Shown here in pieces: positions 7,837 to 15,514 of a stretch of 49,466 nt of DNA. Source of the stretch: Solirubrobacterales bacterium (lineage in GTDB: Bacteria; Actinomycetota; Thermoleophilia; Solirubrobacterales; 70-9); the NCBI GenBank assembly GCA_025936755.1, contig JAICSS010000020.1:1-49466 (forward strand), given 5' to 3'. Each line of letters starts with the position of its first letter. Position 1 is the first letter of the stretch. A program made the position numbers and the translations under genes. The notes beneath the pieces were generated by a model. That model did not search any database, was not told where the DNA came from, and saw nothing but the letters and a program-made list of their open reading frames with translations.

Positions 7837-8673
7837 TTAGGAGGAAGTCGCAAACTCGGCGATCTCTTCGGCCAGCCGCTCCGGCTGATCGAGCGCGACG
7901 AACGTCTTCGCGCCTGGGATCCGAATGAGCTTCGCGTTGCCGGCTTCGCCCGCGAGACGCTCCGCGTAGCGGATCGGGAAGTACTTGTCGCCGGGCGCCC
8001 AGGCCAGGAGGATCGGCAGCTGGGAGCCCCGCAGCTTCTCGGCCGCGGCCAGCGTATGGCGCTTGTCCATCCCCGCGGTCACCTTGGCCGCGTCCCTCGT
8101 CACCTCCCGGTCCGACGTCGCCGGCTTCATCCAGGAAGCGATCAGCTCGTCCGGGATCTTGGTCCTGGCGAAGGGGGCGAAGGCGCGCCTCGCCACCGCA
8201 CCGATCCGGAACGGCGCCGAGAGTAAGAGCATCCCGCCCGGGAGCTTCGCCAGCGGCGGCATCGCCTTGAAGATCCCCGGCGGGAAGTTCTCGTGGGTGT
8301 CGCAGTTGGTCAGGACCAGGCGGCCGATCCGGTCGGGGTGGGAGGTGACCAGGACCTGCGACATCGCCCCGCCGGAGTCGTTGCCGACGATCGTCACGTC
8401 CTCGAGCCCGAGCTTGGCGAGGAAGTCGGCGATCAGCTCGGCGATGCCCGGAGGGGAGAGGTCGGCGCCGGGGTTCATCGCCACCTGGTGCGCCGCGAGC
8501 GGCCAGTCGGGGGCGATGCAGCGGAAGCGATCGCAGAGCTGATCGACCACCCCGTCCCAGAGCCGTCCGTCGACCAAATAGCCGTGGACGAAGACGATCG
8601 GTTTTCCCTCGCCCGCCTCGCGGTAGCGGATCGTCCCCTGGGGAAGCTGAACTTCCTTGCGCTGGTCCGTCAC
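7837..8673 (-). CDS. Alpha/beta hydrolase, haloalkane dehalogenase/epoxide hydrolase-like
   Basis: A 278-residue alpha/beta hydrolase with HGYLVDG (oxyanion region) and the nucleophile elbow GNDSGG. This places Asp99 as nucleophile, as in dehalogenases and epoxide hydrolases rather than serine esterases. Near the C-terminus the strand that normally carries the catalytic His reads PGAKTFVALDQPE, with Thr257 where His is expected, so the triad looks incomplete. The start is GTG at 8673 behind AAGGAGGGC with good spacing; the longer open frame upstream crosses the promoter and the TetR gene. It is divergent from a TetR regulator that probably controls it. Confidence 0.88.
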   Translation of the reverse strand: MTDQRKEVQLPQGTIRYREAGEGKPIVFVHGYLVDGRLWDGVVDQLCDRFRCIAPDWPLAAHQVAMNPGADLSPPGIAELIADFLAKLGLEDVTIVGNDSGGAMSQVLVTSHPDRIGRLVLTNCDTHENFPPGIFKAMPPLAKLPGGMLLLSAPFRIGAVARRAFAPFARTKIPDELIASWMKPATSDREVTRDAAKVTAGMDKRHTLAAAEKLRGSQLPILLAWAPGDKYFPIRYAERLAGEAGNAKLIRIPGAKTFVALDQPERLAEEIAEFATSS

Positions 8674-8701
8674 GATGCCCTCCTTCGCCGGTGTCGGCCC
8701 G

Positions 8702-8721
8702 TAACATACATACTGCATGCA
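8702..8721. promoter_or_regulatory. Divergent overlapping promoters of hydrolase and TetR genes, with candidate operator
   Basis: TAACAT (8702-8707, plus strand) is nine bases before the TetR ATG, and the overlapping TATGTT (8708-8703, minus strand) is a -10 for the hydrolase. The self-complementary TGCATGCA at 8714-8721 covers the TetR start codon. One bound repressor could block both directions. Positions of the -35 elements are unclear. Confidence 0.4.
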
Positions 8722-9343
8722 CGTAAGTCCAGAACCTGAGAAAAAGCGAACGCAGGCGGAGCGGACGCAGGCGACCCGCGAGGCCCTGGTCGCCGCCGCC
8801 CGCCGCCTCTTCACCGAGCGCGGCTACGACGGCGTCGGCACCGAGGAGATCGTCCGCGCCGCCGGCGTCACCCGCGGCGCGCTCTACCACCAGTTCGGCG
8901 ACAAAGCGAGCCTGCTCGAAGCGGTCTACAAACGGATCGAGGCCGAATCGACCGAGCGCGTCGCCCGCGTCGTCCTCGGCTCCGAGCTCGACAGCCCGCT
9001 GGAGGCGATGAAGGCGGGGGTGGAGGCCTTTCTCGACGAGTGCGCCGAGCCGGAGCTACGCCAGATCGCCCTCCACGACGCCCCCGCCGTGCTCGGCTGG
9101 GAGCGCTGGCGCGAGATCGGGGCCGCCAACGGCCTCGGCCTGATCGAAGCGAGCCTGGCGGCGGCGATCGAGGCGGGGGAGATCCGCGACCTGCCGGTCA
9201 GGCCGATGGCCCACCTGCTGATGGGCGCGCTCGACGAGGCGGCGATGCTGCTGGCCCGCGACGAGCGGCCGCAGAGCCGGACCGAGGTGACCGAAGTCCT
9301 AACGACGCTGCTCGACAGCTTCGCGGTCGACCGGCTCCACTGA
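8717..9343 (+). CDS. TetR/AcrR family transcriptional regulator
   Basis: A 208-residue repressor. The N-terminal helix-turn-helix is typical: ALVAAARRLFTERGYDGVGTEE, then IVRAAGVTRGALYHQFGDKASLLEAVY, followed by an all-helical ligand-binding half. No Shine-Dalgarno precedes the ATG, but TAACAT lies nine bases upstream, suggesting a leaderless mRNA. It is divergent from the alpha/beta hydrolase, the usual arrangement of a TetR regulator with its target. Its last 45 bases overlap the 3' end of the diguanylate cyclase gene on the opposite strand. Confidence 0.93.
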   Translation: MHVSPEPEKKRTQAERTQATREALVAAARRLFTERGYDGVGTEEIVRAAGVTRGALYHQFGDKASLLEAVYKRIEAESTERVARVVLGSELDSPLEAMKAGVEAFLDECAEPELRQIALHDAPAVLGWERWREIGAANGLGLIEASLAAAIEAGEIRDLPVRPMAHLLMGALDEAAMLLARDERPQSRTEVTEVLTTLLDSFAVDRLH

Positions 9344-10747
9344 CCAGGCCAGCCGCCGCGACTCCTTCTGCGCGTACATCCGCACGTCCGCGAGCTGCAT
9401 CGCCTCCGCCGGCGAGTCCGCCTCCTCGGGGACGGAGGCGATTCCCCAGGCGGCGCCGAGGTCGAAGCCCCTGCCCCTGGAGGTGAGCGCTTCGGCGGCG
9501 CCGGCGGCGATCTCGTCGCGCCGCTCGAGCCCGAGGTCGACGATCCCGCCCTCGACCAGGACCAGGAACTCGTCGCCGCCGAGCCGGTAACCGGTGGCCT
9601 GCCACTCGACCGCCGCCTTCAGGCGCCGCCCCAGCATCGCCAGCATCTTGTCGCCTGCCGGATACCCGAAGGAGTCGTTGTAGCGCTTGAAGCCGTTGAG
9701 ATCGAGCAGGATCACCGTCAGGGGCTCCGCGGGCGAGCGTTCGCGCAGCTCGAGGTCCATCCGCAGCCGCGCCTGGCTGCCGAGGCCGGTGAGGGGGTCG
9801 GTGCGGACCTGTTCCAGCAGACGGGTGTTCTCGCGCAGGCTGAGGGCAAGGCGGCCGATCACCGCCAGCATCGTCAGCGACCAGAGGATGGTGGTGAGGG
9901 CGCTGGAGCTGTGCAGGTACTGGAGGATCCCGAGGACGATCATCGCTCCGGCGACGATCCCGGGCACGATCATTTCCCGCCAGCCGTCGAAGCGGGCGTC
10001 GGGGAGGATCCGGTTTGCCTCGGGCTGCCAGGCCTCGGCGCCGAGGAGGACGGCGGAGATGAGGTAGATGGGTTCGACCCAGTCGCCGCCCGGGAGCGTC
10101 GCTTCGTAGCTCTGCAGGGTGAAGGCGACGTCCGCCACCGCCATCACCGCGAGGCCGGCGAGCAGCAGGGTCCAGGTCCGGCCGGGCCGCCAGCGGGTGA
10201 GGGCGATGACGCCGACGATCAGCGAGACCAGGACCACGTCTCCGAAGGGGTAGGCGAGGGTGGTGGCGACTTCGACCGTGCTGCCGCCGGTGCGGTCGGC
10301 GACGAACTCGAAGAGGAGCGCCGCGCCGAGGGCGCCGGTGCCGAGGGCGGCGATCGCCCCGTCCATCCAGAGACGGCGGTCGAGCTCCCTGGCCCGGGCC
10401 CGCACCAGCAGGTAGAGGCCCAGCACCGCGAGCGGGTAGAAGGCCAGGTAGCCGATGTCGGCGGGCGAGGGGTAGGGGGCGCCGGGGTTGCCTTCGATGT
10501 AGAGCGTCCACCAGATCTCCCCGCCGGCCCAGGCCAGGATCGAGGCGCCGATCGCGAGCCAGGCGCCCCGCTCGGGCCCGCCCCGGAGCGCCCGCGTCAG
10601 GCAGGCGAGGCCGGCGCAGACGACGACCGCGTCGTAGGCGACCCCGTTGATCGCGGTGTCGAGGTTGGAGCCCGCGATCCCGACCCAGTCGTGGACGATG
10701 ACCAGGGCCGCGCCGCCGAATAGGACTGCCGCAATCGCTTTCCGCAC
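9299..10747 (-). CDS. Membrane-bound diguanylate cyclase (GGDEF)
   Basis: About 482 residues. The first ~300 contain eight or so hydrophobic helices forming a membrane sensor of no family I can name, followed by a short helix ending RTDPLTGLGSQARL and a complete GGDEF domain: LLDLNGFKRYNDSFGYPAGD metal/nucleotide segment and RLGGDEF active site. The RxxD inhibitory site expected just before the motif is absent (EWQA there). It should make c-di-GMP at the membrane. The GTG at 10747 was chosen because longer starts run into rpmE; no clear Shine-Dalgarno is visible. Its tail overlaps the TetR gene by 45 bases. Confidence 0.9.
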   Translation of the reverse strand: MRKAIAAVLFGGAALVIVHDWVGIAGSNLDTAINGVAYDAVVVCAGLACLTRALRGGPERGAWLAIGASILAWAGGEIWWTLYIEGNPGAPYPSPADIGYLAFYPLAVLGLYLLVRARARELDRRLWMDGAIAALGTGALGAALLFEFVADRTGGSTVEVATTLAYPFGDVVLVSLIVGVIALTRWRPGRTWTLLLAGLAVMAVADVAFTLQSYEATLPGGDWVEPIYLISAVLLGAEAWQPEANRILPDARFDGWREMIVPGIVAGAMIVLGILQYLHSSSALTTILWSLTMLAVIGRLALSLRENTRLLEQVRTDPLTGLGSQARLRMDLELRERSPAEPLTVILLDLNGFKRYNDSFGYPAGDKMLAMLGRRLKAAVEWQATGYRLGGDEFLVLVEGGIVDLGLERRDEIAAGAAEALTSRGRGFDLGAAWGIASVPEEADSPAEAMQLADVRMYAQKESRRLAWSVEPVDREAVEQRR

Positions 10748-10779
10748 ATAGGCGTATCGGCACGGCTTGCGCGGTTCTC

Positions 10780-10785
10780 TAGAAT
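10780..10785 (+). promoter_or_regulatory. Candidate -10 box of rpmE
   Basis: TAGAAT eight bases before the ATG at 10794, with no Shine-Dalgarno in a normal position; consistent with leaderless or near-leaderless rpmE mRNA. It also selects 10794 over the upstream ATGs at 10784 and 10788. Confidence 0.4.
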
Positions 10786-10793
10786 GGATGGAG

Positions 10794-11006
10794 ATGAAGG
10801 CAGCAATCCACCCCAATTACACGCTTGCCAACGTGCATTGCTCGTGCGGCAACCAGTTCTACACGCGCTCCACGAAAGAGGACTTGCACGTAGAGCTCTG
10901 CTCCGAGTGCCATCCGTTCTACACGGGCAAGCAGAAGCTGGTCGACACCGGTGGCCGCGTCGAGCGCTTCCAGCGCCGCGCCGCCAAGCACAGGGCCGGG
11001 AAGTAG
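10794..11006 (+). CDS. rpmE: 50S ribosomal protein L31, zinc-binding type
   Basis: A 70-residue protein beginning [20 protein letters not shown], the standard L31 start, followed by [27 protein letters not shown]. The Cys residues in CSCG and CSEC are the zinc ligands of the C+ form, used under zinc-replete conditions. ATG codons at 10784 and 10788 are possible but less family-like. In actinobacteria rpmE precedes prfA and prmC, as here with one membrane protein gene in between. Confidence 0.96.
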   Translation: MKAAIHPNYTLANVHCSCGNQFYTRSTKEDLHVELCSECHPFYTGKQKLVDTGGRVERFQRRAAKHRAGK

Positions 11007-11050
11007 CGCGTGAGCCCGCCGTCGGGCTCGGCACTGGCATCCCACGAGAC

Positions 11051-11070
11051 CCCCTCTGGCAACGGAGGGG
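11051..11070 (+). promoter_or_regulatory. Hairpin enclosing the DUF1385 Shine-Dalgarno
   Basis: CCCCTC (11051-11056) pairs with GAGGGG (11065-11070) across an eight-base loop. The right arm is the GGAGGGG that would serve as ribosome binding site for the next gene, so the fold could hide it. It could also be a weak terminator after rpmE. Confidence 0.35.
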
Positions 11071-11081
11071 ATCCCTTGCGC

Positions 11082-12026
11082 ATGCCCGACGGGGCGCTGG
11101 TCGCCAAGCGCGACGCCCCGGTCGGCGGACAGGCCGTGCTCGAGGGCGTGATGATGCGCGGGGTCTCGGTCTGGGCCGTCGCCGTCCGCACCCCCGAGGG
11201 GCAGATCGAGGTCGAGTCCGAGCCGCTCGTCCCCTGGGCCCAGCGCCACCGCGTCTGGCGCCTGCCGGTGATCCGCGGCGTCGTCGCCCTCGGCGAGTCG
11301 CTGAAGATCGGCTTCAAAGCCCTGGCGATCTCCGCCAACGCCCAGCTGGACGAGGACGAGGAGGGCGAGAAAGAGGAAATCGGCGGCTGGGTCTGGGGCC
11401 TGACGATCTTCGTCTCGATGCTGCTCGCGATCGGCCTCTTCTTCGTCGTCCCGGTCGGCCTCACCAGCCTGATCAAGGACCGCCTCGGATCGCCGTTGCT
11501 CTTCTGGCTGGTCGAGGGGGTCCTGCGGACCGGCATCTTCATCGGCTACATCCTCGCGATCAGCAAAATGCCCGACCTGCGGCGGGTCTTCGAGTACCAC
11601 GGAGCCGAGCACAAGACGATCTCCTGCTACGAGGCCGAAGACGAGCTGGTGCCCGCCAGGGCGAAGCTCTACTCGCGACTGCACCCGCGCTGCGGGACCA
11701 GCTTCCTGCTGATCGTGATGGTGCTGGCGATCTTCGTCTTTGCCCCGATCGGGCTGCCGGCCTGGTACTGGCTGCTGGCCTCGCGCATCCTCGGCATCCC
11801 GCTGATCGCCGGCCTCTCCTACGAGGTGATCAAGTGGGCGGGCAAAAATCGGCGCAAACGCTGGGTGCGGGCGGTGATGTGGCCGGGCCTGATGCTGCAG
11901 AACCTGACCACGCGCGAACCGGACGAAGAGCAGCTGGCGGTGGCGATCGCCTCCCTGAATGCAGTGCTGGCGCGCGAGACTCCTGAGGAGGCGGCTAAAA
12001 AGCCGCACATCGAGATTGTGGCTTAG
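11082..12026 (+). CDS. DUF1385 family integral membrane protein (YqhQ-like)
   Basis: About 314 residues. The N-terminus carries the family signature VGGQAVLEGVMMRG, then RLPVIRGVVALGESLKIGFKAL, an acidic loop (LDEDEEGEKEE), two pairs of membrane helices and a conserved FEYHGAEHKTISCYEAEDELVPARAKLYSRLHPRCGTSFL segment; function is unknown. ATG 11082 (or TTG 11076) is favoured because GGAGGGG lies at 11064-11070. An in-frame GTG at 11010 adds 24 residues with weak third-position GC bias and is less likely. It sits between rpmE and prfA, a common neighbourhood for this family. Confidence 0.9.
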   Translation: MPDGALVAKRDAPVGGQAVLEGVMMRGVSVWAVAVRTPEGQIEVESEPLVPWAQRHRVWRLPVIRGVVALGESLKIGFKALAISANAQLDEDEEGEKEEIGGWVWGLTIFVSMLLAIGLFFVVPVGLTSLIKDRLGSPLLFWLVEGVLRTGIFIGYILAISKMPDLRRVFEYHGAEHKTISCYEAEDELVPARAKLYSRLHPRCGTSFLLIVMVLAIFVFAPIGLPAWYWLLASRILGIPLIAGLSYEVIKWAGKNRRKRWVRAVMWPGLMLQNLTTREPDEEQLAVAIASLNAVLARETPEEAAKKPHIEIVA

Positions 12027-12033
12027 GAGCGGT

Positions 12034-12100
12034 GTGGGGTCCCCTCTCCGGACACATCTCGCTATGGCTCGATGTCGAGTGTCCTGAGAGGGGACCCCAC
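12034..12100 (+). terminator. Long GC-rich hairpin between DUF1385 and prfA
   Basis: A perfect 15-bp inverted repeat, GTGGGGTCCCCTCTC (12034-12048) with its complement at 12086-12100, extended inward after one mismatch by GGACAC/GTGTCC (12050-12055 and 12079-12084). It starts eight bases after the DUF1385 stop. There is no T-tract, so it is either an actinobacterial U-less terminator or an mRNA-stabilising structure. Confidence 0.65.
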
Positions 12101-12126
12101 CCCCGCCTGAGTAGTCGCGCCGTAGC

Positions 12127-12132
12127 TATGTT
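12127..12132 (+). promoter_or_regulatory. Candidate -10 box of prfA (leaderless)
   Basis: TATGTT exactly six bases before the ATG at 12139; no Shine-Dalgarno is present. It follows the long hairpin, which supports an independent promoter for prfA. Confidence 0.45.
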
Positions 12133-12138
12133 GTGCCG

Positions 12139-13209
12139 ATGATCGAGTCGTTGGTGCAGCAGATAGAGGGGCGGTTCGCTGACTTGGAGGCCCAGATGTC
12201 GGACCCTGAGGTGATCGGGGATCGGGAGCGCTATGCGGCTGTCGGGCGCGAATACCGCGAGCTGCAGCCTGCCAGCGAGCTGGCGGGGAGGTGGCGGACG
12301 CTTCGCGACGACCTCGAAGGGGCGCAGGAGCTGCTGGCGGAGGGCGAGGACGAGGAAATGCGGCGGGTGGTCGAGGAGACGCCGGCGCAGCTGGAGGCGC
12401 TGGAAGAGGAGATCCGCCTGGCGATGGTCGAGCGCGACCCCAACGACGCCAAGAACGTGATCGTCGAGATCCGCGCCGGCACCGGCGGCGACGAGGCGGC
12501 GCTGTTCGCGGGAGACCTCTTCAAGATGTTCAGCCGCTACGCCGAAGAGCGCGGCTTCAGCGCCGAGGTGCTCTCGCAGTCCGTTTCCGAGGCCGGCGGC
12601 TTCAAGGACGTAACCGTCGAGGTCAAGGGGGAGGGCGCCTACTCCGTCTTCAAGTTCGAGGGCGGGACCCACCGCGTGCAGCGGGTGCCGGAGACCGAGT
12701 CGCAGGGGCGGATCCACACCTCGACGGCGACCGTCGCCGTCCTGCCCGAGGCCGAGGAGGTCGAGGTCGAGATCGACCAGAACGACCTCCAGATCGACGT
12801 CTACCGCTCCTCCGGCCCCGGCGGCCAGTCGGTCAACACCACCGATTCGGCGGTGCGGATCACTCACAAACCGACGGGGGTCGTCGTCTCGATGCAGGAC
12901 GAGAAGTCCCAGCTGCAGAACAAGGAGCGGGCGATGCGGGTGCTGCGGGCGCGGCTCTACGAGCGCGAGCTGGCCGAGCAGCAGGCGAAGGTCGCCTCCG
13001 AGCGCAAGGCCCAGGTCGGCAGCGGCGAGCGCTCGGAGAAGATCCGCACCTACAACTTCCCCCAGGGCCGGGTCACCGACCACCGGATCAAGCACACCTC
13101 GCACAACCTCGAGGGCGTGCTGGCGGGGCAGCTCGGGGAATTCACCGACGCGCTGTCAGCGGAGGAGAAGCGGCAGAGGCTGGAGGCCGCTGCCTCGGCC
13201 GCTGCCTGA
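12139..13209 (+). CDS. prfA: Peptide chain release factor 1
   Basis: RF1 of 356 residues that ends translation at UAG and UAA. The anticodon-like tripeptide region reads RVPETESQGRIHTS (PxT type, as in RF1), and the catalytic SSGPGGQSVNTTDSAVRITH carries the GGQ motif whose Gln is methylated by PrmC, the next gene. ATG 12139 is chosen because TATGTT lies six bases upstream; GTG 12133 would add two residues. prmC and tsaC follow with almost no spacing. Confidence 0.97.
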   Translation: MIESLVQQIEGRFADLEAQMSDPEVIGDRERYAAVGREYRELQPASELAGRWRTLRDDLEGAQELLAEGEDEEMRRVVEETPAQLEALEEEIRLAMVERDPNDAKNVIVEIRAGTGGDEAALFAGDLFKMFSRYAEERGFSAEVLSQSVSEAGGFKDVTVEVKGEGAYSVFKFEGGTHRVQRVPETESQGRIHTSTATVAVLPEAEEVEVEIDQNDLQIDVYRSSGPGGQSVNTTDSAVRITHKPTGVVVSMQDEKSQLQNKERAMRVLRARLYERELAEQQAKVASERKAQVGSGERSEKIRTYNFPQGRVTDHRIKHTSHNLEGVLAGQLGEFTDALSAEEKRQRLEAAASAAA

Positions 13210-13212
13210 GCT

Positions 13213-14076
13213 GTGGTGACGATGACCGGCTCGAGCGTGCGCGAGGCGCTGGATGCCAGCGTCGATGCGCTGCGGGCGGCTGGGGTGGACGACCCGCGCC
13301 TCGACGCCGAACTGCTGCTGGGTGAGGCGATGGGGCGCGAACGCTCTGCGCTGATCGCCGACGGCGGGGCGGAGGTGCCGGCGTCGGCGGCGCGGGCGTT
13401 CGGCGAGATGGTGCGGCGGCGCCTGCGGCGCGAGCCGGTCGCCTACATCCTCGGCCGCAAAGGCTTCCGCAACCTGGAGCTGATGGTGGACCGGCGTGTT
13501 CTCATCCCCCGCCCCGAGACCGAGCTGCTTGTCGAACTGGCGCTGGAGCTGCAGCCGGCGAGCGTCCTCGACGTCGGCACGGGCTCGGGCGCGATCGCGC
13601 TGGCGGTCGCCGACGAGCTGCCGACGTGCGCGGTGACCGCAACCGACACGTCGCCTGGGGCGCTCGAAGTCGCCCGCGCCAATGCCAAGCGCCTCGGTCT
13701 CGCCGACCGCGTCCGCCTGCTCGAAGGCACCCTGCCTGAGGGGGGCGAGTTCGACCTCGTCCTCGCCAACCTCCCCTACGTCCCCGAGCGCGACTGGCCC
13801 GCCCTCCAGCCCGAGGTCACCCAATGGGAGCCCCGCGAGGCGCTGCTCGCAGGTCCCGACGGCCTCGACGCCTACCGCTCCTTCATCCCAGACTGCGGCA
13901 GAGCTTTTAGGCCTATAGCGGCAACAACCTCTGCCGCGCTTGCCGTCGAGGTGGGGGAGGGGCAGGCGGAGGCGGTCGGGATGCTGATGCGGGAGGTGGG
14001 CTTCGAGCGGATCGAGACGCGGCGCGACCTCGCCGGGATCGAGCGGGTCGTCTTCGGGACCGGGACGGTCGTGTGA
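13213..14076 (+). CDS. prmC: Peptide chain release factor N5-glutamine methyltransferase
   Basis: SAM-dependent enzyme of about 287 residues that methylates the GGQ glutamine of RF1 and RF2. Helical N-terminal domain with DDPRLDAELLLGEAMG, then PVAYILGRKGFRNLE, the LIPRPETE motif, SAM-binding VLDVGTGSGAIALA and the substrate motif as NLPY (a variant of NPPY). The start is ambiguous among GTG 13213, GTG 13216 and ATG 13222. A locally less GC-biased stretch (residues about 230-245, around FRPIAATTSAALAVE) still aligns in length with the family. It follows prfA by three bases. Confidence 0.95.
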   Translation: MVTMTGSSVREALDASVDALRAAGVDDPRLDAELLLGEAMGRERSALIADGGAEVPASAARAFGEMVRRRLRREPVAYILGRKGFRNLELMVDRRVLIPRPETELLVELALELQPASVLDVGTGSGAIALAVADELPTCAVTATDTSPGALEVARANAKRLGLADRVRLLEGTLPEGGEFDLVLANLPYVPERDWPALQPEVTQWEPREALLAGPDGLDAYRSFIPDCGRAFRPIAATTSAALAVEVGEGQAEAVGMLMREVGFERIETRRDLAGIERVVFGTGTVV

Positions 14077-14714
14077 CCGAAGCGATCCGACTCCGCAGCG
14101 GCGAAGCCGACGTCGCTCGCAAGGCGCTCGAACGCACCATCACCGGCGGCGGCGTCGCGGTCTTCCCCGCCGACGGTCTCTACGGGCTCGCCTGCGACCC
14201 GCTCGACGCGGGGGCGATCGCGAAGATCCACCGGCTGAAGGGGCGCGACGACGGCAAACCCTCGGCGGTCATGTACTTCTCGCCGCTGGCGATCCGAGAG
14301 CTGGTCTCCCAGCTCGGCCCGCGGACCAAAGCGGCGGTCAGCGCCCTGATGCCGGGACCGGTGACGCTGGTCGTCGCCAACCCGCAGCGGCGTTACCCGC
14401 TGGCCTGCCGCCAGGACCCCGAGCAGCTGGGCATCCGGCTGATCGGGGGGCCGCTGGGGGGGACGATGTGCCCGGTCTTCCAGACCTCGGCCAACCTCAG
14501 CGGCGAGCCGGCGCCGGCCCGCTTCGAGGACGTGCCGGAGGCGATCCGCGACGGCGCCGACCTGGCGATCGACGGCGGCGAGCTGCCGGGGCTGCCGTCA
14601 ACCGTCGTCGACCTCACCGCGATCGAGGAGGACGGCGGCTGGCGCGTCCTCCGCGACGGCGCCCTCTCGCCCGGCGACCTCGCCAGCAGGCTGGCCTCGG
14701 TCGGGCTCGGCTAG
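14073..14714 (+). CDS. tsaC: L-threonylcarbamoyladenylate synthase (TsaC/YrdC/Sua5 type)
   Basis: A 213-residue enzyme making threonylcarbamoyl-AMP from Thr, bicarbonate and ATP for t6A37 modification of ANN-decoding tRNAs. It shows FPADGLYGLACDP, the KxR-type substrate loop IHRLKGRDDGKP, and the SANLSGEPAP motif. The GTG start overlaps the prmC stop (GTGTGA), so translation is coupled. Its stop shares the palindrome CTAG with the stop of the convergent lysyl-oxidase-like gene. Confidence 0.95.
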   Translation: MTEAIRLRSGEADVARKALERTITGGGVAVFPADGLYGLACDPLDAGAIAKIHRLKGRDDGKPSAVMYFSPLAIRELVSQLGPRTKAAVSALMPGPVTLVVANPQRRYPLACRQDPEQLGIRLIGGPLGGTMCPVFQTSANLSGEPAPARFEDVPEAIRDGADLAIDGGELPGLPSTVVDLTAIEEDGGWRVLRDGALSPGDLASRLASVGLG

Positions 14715-15472
14715 CAGCCGGGCTCGCCCCTGTAGGGCAGGCGGACCAGGCGCTGGGAGACGTTGTCGTCCTCGTTCGACTCGAAGAGGTGCTGCTTCGG
14801 GTCGACGATCATTTGGTAGGCGAAGCAGCCGCGCAGCCCGCGGACGTCGATCCACTGTTGGTGGTAGGCGGCGGGGTAGATGTCCGACCAGCCGACGGAG
14901 GTCCCCAGCCGCACCCGGTCCTGGAACGGGTTCTGGTTGCAGCCGGGGTAGACCCGGCTCTCGGGGGAGCGGCGGCCGGGGCGGGTGTGGGAGAGGTCGC
15001 GCAGGCAGTAGTTGAGCTTGGGGCTGGTGCGGACGACGCCGCCGACCTTGCCGTCGGGCCCGACCCGGCGCAGCTCGAAGTTGGCCAGCTGGTGGACCTT
15101 CCAGTAGGAGCCGCCGAAGTAGGTGCCGACGTAGGTGAAATGCAGCCTCGCCTCGGTCGGGAGGACGATGTGGCCGCCGCCCTTCTTGTAGATCCACTGG
15201 TTGACCTTCATCGAGCGCGGCCCGTCGCGGCGGCCGTGCAGCTCCATCGGCCCCTTGCCGCGGCTCTCGACGTCGCTGGTCGCCCGCAGCAGCACGTGGC
15301 CGCCGACCTTTTCGGCGTACATTTCGCTCGGCGGGCCGATCCGCAGGTTCGGGCAGAGGAGGAAGCGCGCTTCGGCGCTGTTGCAGGGGTTCTGCACCGC
15401 GGCCGCGGTGGCGACCGGTAGCGCCAGCACGAGCGCCAGAGCCAGCAAAGGGAGCAGGATGCGGCTTCTCAC
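14711..15472 (-). CDS. Secreted lysyl-oxidase-like protein
   Basis: A 253-residue protein with a Sec signal peptide ([19 protein letters not shown], then ATAAA). The body resembles lysyl oxidase domains of actinobacteria: [38 protein letters not shown], the [12 protein letters not shown] segment and [15 protein letters not shown] near the end. The copper-binding HxHxH cluster is not obvious ([12 protein letters not shown] instead), so oxidase activity is uncertain. The start is GTG 15472 with TATCCT seven bases upstream, making a probable leaderless mRNA divergent from glyA. It lies opposite to its neighbours inside a conserved translation gene cluster. Confidence 0.82.
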   Translation of the reverse strand: MRSRILLPLLALALVLALPVATAAAVQNPCNSAEARFLLCPNLRIGPPSEMYAEKVGGHVLLRATSDVESRGKGPMELHGRRDGPRSMKVNQWIYKKGGGHIVLPTEARLHFTYVGTYFGGSYWKVHQLANFELRRVGPDGKVGGVVRTSPKLNYCLRDLSHTRPGRRSPESRVYPGCNQNPFQDRVRLGTSVGWSDIYPAAYHQQWIDVRGLRGCFAYQMIVDPKQHLFESNEDDNVSQRLVRLPYRGEPGC

Positions 15473-15514
15473 CGCGGCCAGGATATCCCTACCCGTTGCT
15501 ATGGTCGGCCGACG

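Noticed and set aside
15473-15514. Glycine riboswitch before glyA
   Set aside because: The gap to the divergent gene is only 42 bases, too short for a riboswitch, and the mRNA is probably near-leaderless.
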